A DNA stretch of 64,000 nt from Strix aluco. Its lineage: Eukaryota > Chordata > Aves > Strigiformes > Strigidae. A program made the translations under genes and the position numbers. The DNA lies in assembly GCF_031877795.1 (NCBI RefSeq), contig NC_133932.1, positions 80,093,937 through 80,157,936 of the forward strand, written 5' to 3'. The notes beneath the pieces are model-generated. The model did not search any database. It saw only the letters and a list, made by a program, of their open reading frames with translations, and was not told the DNA's origin. Shown piece after piece: positions 11,924-24,977 of this stretch. The stretch's first letter is position 1; every line of letters begins with the position of its first letter.

Positions 11924-14900
11924 TAAAAATTGCAAACATTGTTCAATCCCAACATTTTCCCTTTCAAATATAACTCATCTGTAAATCTCCAAAGGGAGTT
12001 TAACTAGAAGGAAAATCCAGTTACAAGCTAGTTTTGAGATACTCTTACAATAGTTTCTGTGGATTTCAAAATAAACCAGTTATGAGTAAGACTCAGAATT
12101 CTTTTATTTCTAACATAATAATTCTCCAATATGCTATGCTCCAATATCCATAGCTCAGAGTTCACCGAGCATTCAAATAAAATAATCCTGAAATGACCTA
12201 TTCCTTGTAACAATTTCAGGCAGAATACCTTCACCTGTTAAAATTTACGTGCCAACTCTACTGTCATTTTTACCAGTGATATGCTGACATGTGAAAATGT
12301 GCACACAAAATTATTTTAGAATTCCAACACAGTATGCCCCTTCTCTTTGCCAATTCTGAGGTAACACTCAACACATTTTCTGAGTTGCTAAAAATAAAAA
12401 TTGGCATACTTACCATTTATTTTAAAGGTCAACACAGTATTTGCTAGTCTGAAGCAATGGGCATGTGAAACGGTGTCAGTGCCAACATCAAGGTTTGCAC
12501 AAAATGCATGAGTAAGCAAATGATATTATGAAGCAAAGGTACAAAAGGTATGATTTCATTTAGCAATTACCTGTCTGACAAGGTTAATATCTAATAGATC
12601 TGTTAATGTAAAATTACAGTGACACCTACCTCACACTGGTTTCTTTAAATTATTTATCATGGCTTGACCTGAGCCGTTTCAACACTTGCAGTCAGTTGAG
12701 ATTTCCAATAAACCAATTTTTCATTGTGCAGCAAGTCCCAGGTGTCTCCCTTGTCACAAGGATAAAAATTGTTAAATTAATAAACTCATGCTAACTTCAG
12801 TCATCTCTCTGGGATTAATTTATTCCAAGGTTTATAGTATAAACCTCCCTTATCTTTTGTCAGATTAAATTTTAGTATGTGCAGTTACTGAACCTTCTAT
12901 TTCAATGGCACACTGAGTGCTTTATTCTTCCTTTTAAAACAATAATTTATGCATTATACTGTCACCAGTCCATCTTCTTGTACAGTTGCAATTCATTATG
13001 AGGCTTGTTAATTTTCCCTTCTCCTGCTTGCCATTCTTTTTCTGGATGTAATAACTTTATTAAACCTATGACCCCCTTTTATTTCCTTTAGCCAGAACGC
13101 AGAGAATATAAATGCAGTGTTTTCAGTCAGTGTCTCGTATGTGCCAGTCCATATGCAGCGGCTTCTGAAAGTCATTCCTTACACATTGCTGTGTTTTGAA
13201 AGAAGGGATCAGCTATATTCTGCTTTGAATATTCATAATTCCACCTGTGTAAGACACTGACCTAGGACAACTGGAACATCTCTTAAGTCACTTTCAGCAT
13301 TCTAGTCATTTTTCTTTTGTTTAAAACCATACAGCTGCTCATAGAATTATTACAATACCTTTTCTTTTAGTTACAGTTGTTAGGAAGATAGTTTCCCAGA
13401 AAAGGAACATTTCTGAAAACTTTGAGCTAGAGTTTTTAGATCAATGCCAAAACTAGATATTTATAGGTAGATCTCCTTTCTACCACATAAACTTGGTCAT
13501 CTTTTGGTCTTGCACCAGAGATCATTCCTGGGCTTTGCAACATGGGCAGCTAGCAGAGTAAAGAATGAGAAAAGGATCTAACCATGTTTGGGCATGTGCC
13601 AACTAGCACTCTCCCAAACAATTCCTGGACATAGTCTGGGAGTCAAACCATTCCAGAAATCGTTTCCAACAGCACTCAGTGACCAAGATTACAACTTCAG
13701 TGTAGGTCAGACCATGTCATGCTATTTGACCTCAGTATCCAAGGAAGTTCCTGAACATGTTTAACTTACTAATGTCGACAACACCCCTGAGCCTTTCAAG
13801 TTCTTAATTTAAGGAAGAAAAATTTGTGTTCTCTCTTGCCTTTTGTACTGTGGCATAGTCAAGTTACATTACAAAACTCAGGTTGAAGTTACAGTATGTT
13901 AGCTAGCAAAGAAAATCTCTGGCATGTAGGGCCACATACGAGGCATAATGGAGTCCACTGCCTAGAGAATGGGGTGGCACTAGGGACAAGCAATGGCAGG
14001 CCTTGCTGGTAACCACCTACAATTAGAACTGTAGCAAGGATGATGTGGGGTGTGACCAGTGCCTGCAAATTAGCCTCTGGCTGCTGTTGCCATTCAAAAG
14101 ATGTGTGCAGCTTCACGATATGGCCAGATAGAGTTGGTGAATGGGAAGATACTTCAAGGGGAGTTACAAATGTCCCAGTTATTGAAAGATGCAATATCAA
14201 ATGACTAGCAGCTAATGCTGGTCCTGCACCAAAGGGAGAAAGCAAAGAGTATGACATGCAGGGTGGTTTTTTGTAATTCCCAAAAGCCTAAACATAGGGT
14301 TGTTCATGTATACTCTCTACAAGCAGAATCTGCAACATGAAGACAGCCTGAGGAAAGCATTTAGCAGGACTGACACAGCAAATTGCTCTCCCATTTCCAC
14401 TCTGTGCACAGAAGAAGTTAGATGTACTTACACATATTCCTTCCAGCCATCAGCCTTTTGAATCCTGCAATATTTATGATGCAAACTCTAGCGTGTAGAG
14501 CCACTCTTGTGGACTTATTACAGATCAAAGGCATGTCACCTGTACCACACCCACATTTATTTTTCCAGATTCGGGTACAAGTAGAAATGCTACAGACTCA
14601 GTCACTGTCAATCATGTGAAGGATATCACTACTGCACATGCATATGGTCTTTTGTTTTTCCCAGTAAAGAACAGTCTAACAGCATGCAATAAACTCCCTT
14701 GTTTAAAGATTAAGGTGTCCAAGTCAATGCCCAAGTTCCCACATTGCAACTTCCTTCCAAGAACTGATTCTGATCAGAAAGATCAATGCGGAGAGAGATC
14801 TGTCTCTTCTGAAACTGGTACATGCTTCCTTCTGCCTAGCAAAAACTAACGAGTATCTCTATCAGTATTCCTCCCAAGGCCCCAAAACTTCTCATATAGT

Positions 14901-17900
14901 AAGGTATAGGAATTGCAAGACTGTGTAACACTGCCACCTGGTGATATGCATCACAGCGATATTTTCTTCCTCCTACCATCACACAAAAACCTGCCGCTTC
15001 CTTTCAGGTGGCCTTAATTTGCAAGTCCCGAACAAACATAACTTATCCCACTATCAGTTTATCTCGAGAACCTCTGCTTGTGTCTAGAAGTCAAATTACT
15101 AAGGTTTTCAAAGTTGTGCAGGCCATGTCTTTTCCTTCAGGATTGACTTTTAGATGTGCTACGCATTAGACATGGTCTAACTTGATCCAAATACCCACCA
15201 CAACTGTGTATGAAGTCTAGAAACTTCAGTGTGTTCTGAGAAATAAATCTAAAATAATATTATAAATGATCAACTAGGCCTCCCCTCCCTCCTTTTTTTG
15301 TTCATCTTTTCAATCTTTGAGATGTCATGTAAAAAAACCCCCAAACAAACAAAATGTCCCAACAGCAACAACAAAAAATCTTCCAAGAAGTTTCCCTCTC
15401 CAAGGAGGAAGGAATGATTTCTGTAGTATTTGATCTCAGACTCTTTCATCTCTTTCATCTGATCTCTGTGGGATATAGATGGAAAATGGAGAAAAGCATT
15501 GCAAATGGTAGATCAAGCTCAACTTCTAGCACCCCTATCTGGCTTTCACAGCTGTCTGCAAGTCTGAACCTTTCTTTCATAACTGACCTCCAACTCCTTC
15601 CTAAAAATCACAGCAAGTGCAGAACCATTATCGCTTTCTGGGTTGCCACTGTTTCTTACTAGACCTTTCTTGGATTCATTTCAGCAAGCCACCTGGATAC
15701 TTTGAAGTTTGAACTCAAGAACCGCACTTTTTTAATGTGCTGCTACAGGAGTTTTTAGAACAATTCAGCTCTTTCTGAGAAGCACTCCAACTCTTGTTTG
15801 GAGGTTTTTCTTACCTCTTTCTTATTTACTTATCATTCTATAAGCACCTAAAGGCATGTAATCAGTGATTCTTCCCTAACATAGAGCGATACAAAGATTT
15901 AATGTTGTCTTTCTGTGTATTCGTAAAATGTATGAATGGTAATATTTATTATCTAAATTATCCTATCAATATCAGTGAAATACTGGTCCTGTCGTCAGTT
16001 AAAAGTTCAGTTGGACTTCTGAAAAATGCTGAGAGGAATTCAGGCTTAATTATTAAAGGATGTAAGTTATTTCACAGCTGGGGCTGCAGTGGAATTACTC
16101 CTATTATCTCAAATCTGGCTGACCTACAAAAGTCACAGTGCAGAAAAGTCACTAGTACTGTGGGTGACAGGTTAGATACTCAGTTTGAAGTCTTGGTTTG
16201 AGACATCTGCCTCCAGCACTAATTTATCTTACGATCTTGGATTAAAGTATGCTAGTGTTACCGTTTTGGCTGACACTAGGAACTGTAATTACTATAAGAA
16301 CTGGGAATTTTAACCTATAACGGCAAATTGTGGCAGCAAATGTCAAGATACAAATAGTTCCCCTAACCCTCAGCAGAGGGAAGGATCTGTTGGCCTCGCA
16401 GTCTGTCTGCAACAGACCAATGACTAGGTAAGAAATATGAGAGGGAAGAAAAATTGTTCAACACTGTGACAGGTTTGAGATGAATAAACCATAAATTCAG
16501 AGGGAGAGTTGAGGCGAAGATTGCTTGAGTGCTTGTTCGGATTAAGAATCTGCAAAAAATGAGGGAATAATTCTTCGGCTGTCAGAAAAGGAGCTCAAAA
16601 TACAGGTTGGCCAAAGCAGCTTGTTTGGCCAAGGGGTCTAAGAGTACCTGAAGTTGAAGGGGCTTAGTGAAGAAAAGCATGTACCTACAAACTACGAACA
16701 TTTTATATCATTTTGGGGCAAAAGGAAAGCTGAAGTAGAATAAGAATTGCACAGCTAAGAGAAGACAGAGCTTGCCCACAGAGGTGTAGTCACACTGTGG
16801 CTTGCAGACCACTGATGGTGAGTGAAATATCAGAAGTTGATCTGTAAAACAGTTACCAGCCCTGCACACTCATCCATGGCTATGTGCAAGCATAACTGGG
16901 AATTAATAGTGTTAAAATATTTTAATTTATGTTTATGATTGTAACTTAAAAATTCATATGCTGTAAAGCTATTTTATTTAAATACAATGTTTTTAACATA
17001 AATATCATCCCCTCTCCCAACTCTTAAGAAATAGTAGGATACAAGTTTTCCAGAGATTTTATAATTGCATTCCTTTAATAAAGTGTTTGAGAACCCCAAG
17101 TTTATAGCAAAAATGTGGAGAAAATGGAAGCTTACGCTTTCTTTTGGAAGGAAGACTCTTAGAAAAACTCTTGTGGAAAAGTTTGCTGGGGCCTCCAGCA
17201 GGCAGGATCTCACTTTTCATTCTTTAGTATCATAGAGTAACCTATCATTTAATCTTAATCCTTTCAGGAGGCCTAAGTATACCAGCCTAATATAATATAG
17301 TAAATGGTTTATGATAACTGTCAGTTATTAAAATTATAGTATGAACAGCAGTTTAACAAACGTGAATAACCAGTACTGGCAGTTTCTGATGTAACTTCAT
17401 TTAATCTAGGAAGTCATGATCAAAAAATAATGGAAAACTTAAATAAAGGTGAGTTTTCCAGTCAGAAACCTAGCCTTATTACAAACTAATAGATAAACAT
17501 AATTTCCCTTAGTTTAAGATGAGATATTAGTTATATGTGATAATCTTAGAAGTTAGCCAACTATCTGTCTAGATGCATGACCATTTTATTTTAGTGACAA
17601 AGATATTCAAAAGAGTATGCATCAAGATAGCATGCATCTAGCATTAATCCTGTTGCCTTCTTTTTCTTCCTTCCTGCATGTTCAGTGTCGCATAGTCTGG
17701 AACTGCACATGACGGCTTCAGCAGCACTAGGGAGGGGTGAAAAAGCACATCCCACCGGCTCTTACCTCTGCGGTAAGCTTGCATGGCTGGGAATCCCTCC
17801 ACCAGCTATGGATACAAAAGATACCATTAGCAGAAGCTAGCATATTAGGGGTTAAACAATTTGCATTTCATTAATAACACTTCATTTTTGCCCTCAAAGT

Positions 17901-19040
17901 TTATCTACATTAAAATATTCTAAATGTAGTGTGTTTCTGTAAGTCTAATTATATGCGATATGTGAAAACATATTTGATAATCACATTGCTAATTATGTGC
18001 AATCACTTCAATACACAGGTGCAAAGCTCCAGAAATACGCATATTTGAATGTCTTCATGTACAGATATAAACCACAACCTTGCAGTTACTTAAGTGTTCA
18101 GTGACCCCTTATTTCTCTGGGAGCGTACTTCCTTGGATTTTTGAGTGGCTAGTGCCATTGGAACCAAAGAAATGTGCTAGGCTGCTACAAACCTAGGATT
18201 AAATTTATATGTGTGTGTTCCAGTGCTAAAAAACTGTAATTCCTGACTTTTCTATGGTTTATGAACATTTTAAAGTAAACAGTTTATAATTTATTGACAG
18301 ATACTTCACGCTGACTTCAGAGATGTGGGAATCATTTTTAATTTTCTTCTGGGAGCTTTATATCTCACAATGTTCCTTTAGTATATATTTGCCTGGAATA
18401 TCATATATATGTGCATGTGAATGTGTCTCTTCCAGTTTGGATTAAACTTAGGGGACCTTCTTAATGGTTTAATAATAGAAGGTAATAAAAGACTTGAGCA
18501 ATAGATCCATTTTCATTATAAGTGTAATAGCTTGTGGCTGCACTTTTTGCTTCTCTTTCATTTATGTGTAACTGTTATTTTTTACATTGATTTTTAAAGC
18601 TGTCTTCACAATGGATTGTAATTAGCTTTGTGTATAAATCATAAAAATTGAGAATTTTATATACTCAGATTAACTGCAGCAGACATAAAATATTAATTTG
18701 CATCATTCAAAAGTAATACTTCTATGTTCCCTCTAAAGATACTCAGCATAAATTATTGGAAGGAATAGTTTTTAGATGACTTGTCCATAAGTATTCTTTT
18801 TCAGATTTGTGAAGTGAGCTGAAATGAGCCATGACAGGCGAGGAACCTATCCACTGCTTTGCCACTAACATTACCAAAATGATAGACCAATGAGAAGGGA
18901 CACAGCAAAATCTGAAAAGCAGTATTGGAATTTGTTCCACTGGATACAAATCCATTGCATTTCACACAACAAAGCAGCATGACTTGCTCTGTTTTGCTTT
19001 AGCTACCCATAGCTTTAATTAAAATAAATTACACTTAAGA

Positions 19041-19190
19041 GTCACAGAATAGTTGGGTTGGAAGAGCGTGCTGGAGGTCATCTTGTTCTACTTGTGCATA
19101 AATAGGGACCGGCTTCAAAGTTACCTCAGGTTGCTCAGTGCTTTGTCCAGTCAAGAGTCACAGCCACACAAAGGACAGGATGTAATCCCG
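19041..19190 (-). repeat. CR1 LINE 3'-end fragment
   Basis: The plus strand begins 'tcacagaatagttgggttgg' and continues with the reverse complement of the CR1 3' untranslated region ('ggttgctcag-gctttgtccagtc'), so the element is on the minus strand. It is truncated and diverged. Confidence 0.85.
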
Positions 19191-20429
19191 AATGTCACCA
19201 CTCACTGAAATTACAGGCTGGAAATTAGAACGACATAATGCAGAGGGGATCATCCTTTTAAGAAGCACGTTATATTTTTCTTTCCTGCATTAGGGGTGCG
19301 CTAGTGAGACACTCCATGGGAAGTGAGGGATAGACACACGATTTCTCCTGCCGGCTGCTCAGCCACACAGCCTGCGAGCTAGCTGCTCCTGGCTTCTGCT
19401 GTGGCCCACACACTGCTCCGCACACAGCCGGGAACAGGGAGTTACCGCAGAAGTCACCTATTTAGGAGCACGTGCCTCCTCCTGGCAGGGCAGTGGTTCC
19501 TCGCTCCTTCCGAGGCCGTAATTCAGCCTGAGCCAGGAGCCCCTGCGTCCAACAGCCCTGCCTCCCAGCCTGTGCCTTCGCTGGAGGATGATGGGTGGTG
19601 CAGTCTACAGGCAAAGCTGCACAGGTGAAAATATAATTGCAATTCTGAACCAGTTTAAAAAGGATAGAAGAGTTTCTGCAAATTAAAACTGCACTTGGCT
19701 TTAAGTAGACTGTCGTATGTCGTGATTCTGCAGTCCTCGCTTCTCTCAAAGATGACTTGGTTGAGTGCACATTCAGAACTCACTGGCTAGTTTTCCAACT
19801 TACGTTTTCTTAGGCATCCTGGAAAGGGTTCACAACTCAACTCAGTGAGCTGACTAAAGAGGAAAAATCACTGATACACTTTGTTGTACAGGTATCTTAT
19901 CTTTATATTTTCCAATTTACATGTAGCAATAGCACCTTTTGATTCATACATGATAGGCCTACAAGCCAAATCCTACTCCTCTGTTCTGGGAAATACTGTA
20001 TTTTCTCAGTGAAAGCACCTATACCTTCACACTAAAGTCTTTTCTCATGCTGCAGTTGTACTATGTGGCCAGAATTGCCCTGAGGTACTTCATTGCACAT
20101 ATCAGCTTATGAATTAATGTAAAAATACTCAATTTAGTACTTTTTATTTACAAATATTCTATCCACTGAAGTTATAATCTCCCAAATATTTGCATATGAC
20201 AATCATGTCTAAAATACAAGTATGTGGCTGTTATTTGAGTCATTTAGAATGGTGATTTAATAGCCTTATTGTACATTTTAGGCTAATTTTTGTATCACCA
20301 GTGTATCACCTGTGTTCCTTTCACTGGGTAAGTAGACAGATTCACAAGTTACAATTAGGGAAAGAAGAAAAAAATGTTCTTTTTTTTAACCTCACAGGGT
20401 TCTGCAAGTAAGAGAATAATTATCAGAGC

Positions 20430-20463
20430 ATGCCAATTAACAACCAGGGTTGTTAGTTGGCAT
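20430..20463. repeat. Short hairpin with 15-bp arms and 4-base loop
   Basis: Arms 20430-20444 and 20449-20463 are reverse complements with a single difference that would be a G-U wobble in RNA. The loop is CAGG (20445-20448). No T-run follows, so it is not a Pol III terminator-like structure. Confidence 0.85.
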
Positions 20464-22078
20464 CAGAAGTGCCAACTCATGTTAGACGATGAGCTTGAAC
20501 CAGTAAGCTAAGATTTAGCATAGTTAGACTCAGAAAAACCTGTTATGTTAACGATAAGCCCTATTTTTATCCATTGGTACAGTTAGTTGTTCGAATTTGG
20601 CGTGGTAGGAGCCAGTACAATCCAGAAATACAACCACACTGTCCTGTTGGCACAGCAGAGCAGTGGCATTGCTTATGAACTTGAGCTGGTGTATCCAAAT
20701 TGAGCTGCATTCCCCATTACAGCCACATTTCACTGTTCTCCACTACATAATGCAGACATACCTGGAGATTCATGGAAAGTTTGTTGATCTGGCCCAGGAA
20801 GTATATTCTTGACATTTCTGAGGTGGGCCATTTCAAATAAGAAGATATAACTTCTATGCTTATTTCACAAAGTAAAATGTTGCTTCAGTTTCTTTTCTTT
20901 TTTAATAAAAGTTGGAAAGAGAAGCACACTGGCAGGGAGCCATTTACTGTCACTGCAGCTGCATGTGTAGGCATAGCAAGGCAGCATAAATTCTGATTGC
21001 CAGAAAGTTGCCACAGAGCAGCTTCTGTGAGCTGTTGAAACCAGGCTTATGTTACTTCTGCATCAATTTTTCTTTCACTTGCTTGTCACTGTAAATCAAA
21101 ATGAAAAGCTAACAGACTATAAAATATATTTATCATTGTTTATTACATAATACCGTTATATTGAGATATGCTAATCAAATAACCCAGGTTAGTCTTTATT
21201 TTTAATGGAATGGACAAAAAGAGATGCAGTATGGCATCCTTAATCTCTTCAGAGAAGTGCCTCAAATGTCTGACACAGGAGTGACATTGACAGGTTCTGA
21301 AGAGATCGGCCTTCAATCTCGCAGCAAGATAAAAGGATGCCAGCAGTTACTGCTCAGGAGACTGTCAATTAATAACCAGATAACAGGTATATCTTTTGAC
21401 TAGTGTTTGACACTTACATTACCTCCAAGTTAGGGAGAAAGGGAGCCTTTCAGCTCAAAAATTGTTTTCAATCTGTTAAAAAATAAAGTTTTATTTTCAG
21501 CTAACTGAATATGCTGATGAAGCTCAACTTATTTTCACTTATTGCTACTGTTTCTATTAAATAGACATAGCTCACTGTGACTTATACTATAAAACATTTG
21601 CATCTTACTGAAAAGCATTCATTAATCACTTCCTCTATTCACACTGAAACAGCTATGATAATCAATTCTTATTTGCACAGCTGTGATATGAATAATTTTA
21701 AAATTTTGCTGTAATTGTTCTTCTGTTCTGCTGAAAAATGGTTTCAGAGAACTAAGGGGTTTTCTCACATATATATGGAATGTACGTATGAGAATGGCCA
21801 AGTGTTATATAGAATACTTAATTACATAAAAGTCTTCTGTAGAAATGAAGATTAAGTCTGCTCTCGATCTTCTAGGTTTGCACACTGCTTACAAGATTAA
21901 AATCTGCCTTTGTCCAAACATAAAGAAACAGATTTTTTAAAAGTGCATATTGGCTCTTTGTGGCTAGAATGTAGCTAAGGTACCAAAGAGAAGGGAAGAT
22001 GGATAAATATGCAAAAGCTTTTGTAAGGAAAATAATGTATTTCTTTCTGAGGAGCAATCAGAACTGCATCTTAAGCAA

Positions 22079-22237
22079 TGGATCAGGTTGCCCAGAGAGG
22101 TTGTGCAGGTGCCATCAGCAGATGCATTTTTTCAAGACTTGACTGGACCTCAGAGCTGACCCTGCTCTAAGCAGGAGCTTGGACTAGAGACCTCCTGAGG
22201 TCCCTTCCAACTTCATTTAGCCTACCTATGATCCTAA
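22079..22237 (+). repeat. CR1 LINE 3'-end fragment
   Basis: Matches the CR1 tail: 'ggttgcccagagaggttgtg' near the start, and 'gaggtcccttccaact' shortly before the 3' end. Severely 5'-truncated. Confidence 0.85.
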
Positions 22238-24618
22238 ATTTTATGCACCTAATAAAACAATAATCCTAAATGGGAGAGAGAGAGAGAGATGTCTCAGCAG
22301 GGAGATTCTTTCTGTCTGAGATCTCTGAATTCAAACAGAAAGGATTTTTCCTCAAGAGAAAAACTGGTCCAACTATTTTCTGTAGTTCACCACAGACTAA
22401 TTATCTGACCTTTGATTCAGAGCTACCACTTTATCTTGCCACGAAATTCAAAGATAATTGTATTTCCATAGCCAGTGCCAACAAATTTTATCTTTTTGTA
22501 TGGCAAATCATAAATTCTCAAGATGAAACAAGTACAAACTATTAAGAATTCACATTTAAGCAACAATAGCAGCCTCTTCACTATCAATATAAAACAAAAT
22601 GTAAGACAGCAACTTTATATAGGAAAGGAATTGATAGATTAGGGTAAGGTAGATGAATTCATCATCACAAATACATAGTATCACACGGAGTTATGAAAAA
22701 TGCACAGTAAGTGTATATACATGGGGAACATGCTTAGTAAATTTCAGTTTCAGTTGAAGAAACAGCAAAAAGCAACTTGTTAGTAAGTCCTTTAACTACA
22801 GAAGGATTGTTAATGTTGGGGTTTTTTTGGTAGATGATCAATATAAAACAGCTATAGCCTATTCTGTGCAGGACAAAAGTAGTGTGAGTTGTACTAAGTC
22901 CATCAAATGCATTTGGAACTTTGCTAGGGAGTGGTGGAAGTGTCTTTTACCAGTTCACCGCATGTGTTTTTACTTTCTATGAATGCGGGAGTTTGGCCGC
23001 ATACATGGGTTATCAGCACAGGAACACAAGGGGCCCAAACTTACTCATCCATACAGTACTCTGGCCATGCCATCCCTCTTTGCAAGCAGCAGCTTCTGAA
23101 CTGTCAATATGAAAGAAAAAAGCTGATCAGACAGTATATCACAGCCTTTCTCCATGTAAAAGACGCTAAATTCTGTTATTTCTAATGGCCCTACACATGA
23201 ACCAAGATAAATACTTCTGTGGCTTTCATTATTTCTACAGAGGTATATGAAGGCTGCACTACCAGTTTTAGGTAAGGTTAACTTAAATCATCTGACTTAC
23301 ACTTAAGTTGGCATCACTGACGTGTCACAGTGGTACCTGAAAATTATCTGAGGTCTTTTAACAGCACAGACTTGTGAAAATAAGTCCAGAAAAGGCCCCA
23401 GACTGAATTTACATATGAACAACCCTCAGGGACCTCTTTATCATACTTTCAGATGATAAAGACCCAGCAGCATGTTAAGTACAGGCATTTTGTTTGGTCA
23501 GAGTTTCTGTACCAAAGTTTGAGAACACCTGGCAAACAGATTCCATTTGTTTGTACGTATGATGTTATATTGATCAGTCCTGAGCATTAACAAATCAAAC
23601 TACACAATCCATAGCCTGCTCCCTAGACTACTGCCCTAACTGGCTCCTGCAATCCACACAGCAGTTTTAGACAGTCAGGAGATAATTGTGAGCAAAATAA
23701 ATTAAGGTGTATGCAGCTGTAGGACATTCCACATTTCAGCTTCAAGTTCCACAAGTCACGTTTTGGAAAAGGCAATACCCCCTATTTTTAATACAGCTGG
23801 AGGATTCTTCCTCCAGTAAAAACCTACTCAGAGCTGCTCTGCATTCACATCCCACAATACTGCTCCAGAAGCACCCACACCAGCCTCTTGAAGCTTTGCT
23901 GTATTGGCAAAAAACTAAGGAAGTGTAGCAGCTTTGTTGAGGAAATGGAATTAACTACTGAGATTTCAAAAACAGATAAAAAAGAAATCAGAGACCAGGA
24001 GCCTGAAAATTGTAAAGTAAGCTAGGTAGACATTACAAGCAAGAGTTCCAGTGAAGCTCGTATTTTTTGAGGAAAAAATTATGTACATAGGAAACAGAAC
24101 CCATCTCAACACAGAAATTGGTTCAAAAAACTTTCACTTTGAGGGAGGAAAAAAATTAAGTACTTCCCCCTTCCAGCAACCATTATATTTGAATACATAT
24201 ATATGTTCTGTATGAAGCTGCTCACACTTCGTAAGATCTTAGCTGCTATTTTTAGGCCGGTGAAAGCCGAGGGAGAGCAACCGTTGAGTGCCAAGCACAA
24301 GCAGAGGCACTGGGAGGTTCGGGGAGCGCCAGGGAAGGCAGCTGCTGTCCTGACTCTGGAATAACACCGCCCTATGTCTCCTCAGCTGCGCGCAGCCGCT
24401 GTGACCAATAGCGCCCACCGAACGCTGAGCTAACGGCAGAGCCCCACAAGGGAAACCTAAAGATACACTACGCGCAACTCACGCTTATAAAAACACCCGA
24501 AAATGTAAAAAAAATAACGGAAACGCCCCGAAGTTAGCACAGGCTCTGCCCCCCCAGCCTCTCAGGGCGGGAACAAGACCCTGCATGAGGGAGGCGGTCA
24601 CCGCCGCTCCTGCGCCTG

Positions 24619-24652
24619 CGCCGGGGCGCGAGCCGCGCCGGGGCGCGAGCCG
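24619..24652. repeat. 17-bp tandem duplication
   Basis: Two exact adjacent copies of a 17-base GC-rich unit (24619-24635 and 24636-24652) in the UGGT2 promoter, just upstream of the GC boxes. Confidence 0.9.
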
Positions 24653-24747
24653 CACCGCACCGCCCCGCCCCGCCCCGCGAACCACTCTCGCCTTGCCCCC
24701 AGCGCCGCGTGTCACCCCGCGAGCCTAGAGAGCCCCGCTATTTATTC

Positions 24748-24814
24748 GACGTCAGCCGCTGATTGGTCTGTGGGCTGACCAATAGACCAAGAGCAAGGGC
24801 ACGGCACAGCCAAT
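24748..24814. promoter_or_regulatory. UGGT2: CRE-like site plus three CCAAT boxes, UGGT2 core promoter
   Basis: GACGTCA at 24748-24754 matches seven of eight bases of the CRE palindrome. ATTGG (inverted CCAAT) follows at 24762-24766, then CCAAT at 24779-24783 and 24810-24814. The last two are 31 bp apart. On the minus strand the inverted CCAAT and the ACGTC core are separated by nine bases. Binding by NF-Y and ATF/CREB factors is inferred. Confidence 0.65.
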
Positions 24815-24906
24815 AGGAGCAAGGCAGGGGCAGTGTGGGCGGGGCGGGGGTGCGCACGCCAGGGCTGAGGGAGTCGTGCGGCGCAGCCGTGTCTCTCGCC
24901 GCCCCT

Positions 24907-24975
24907 TCCTCCTCCTCCTCCTCCTCCTCCTCCTCCTCCTCCTCCTCCTCCTCCTCCTCCTCCTCCTCCTCCTCC
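24907..24975 (+). repeat. (TCC)23 microsatellite in the UGGT2 5' leader
   Basis: Twenty-three perfect TCC units, followed by TC and then directly by the UGGT2 ATG at 24978. The tract is open in the UGGT2 frame, where it would read as Leu codons (CTC). A second, shorter TCC-rich tract lies just inside intron 1 at about 25137-25160. Confidence 0.95.
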
Positions 24976-24977
24976 TC

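Larger units (their letters stand above)
9331..24340. other. Intergenic spacer between HS6ST3 and UGGT2
   Basis: About 15 kb of AT-rich DNA between the two divergent promoters. I see no exon of a known gene. It contains CR1 remnants (19041-19190 minus, 22079-22237 plus), an A19 run at 10939-10957, a short (GA)n at about 22272-22290, two clear inverted repeats (11855-11923 and 20430-20463), and a GC-richer patch at about 19290-19640. The remaining sequence shows no recognisable feature; unannotated enhancers could be present but cannot be recognised without comparison to other species. Confidence 0.75.
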
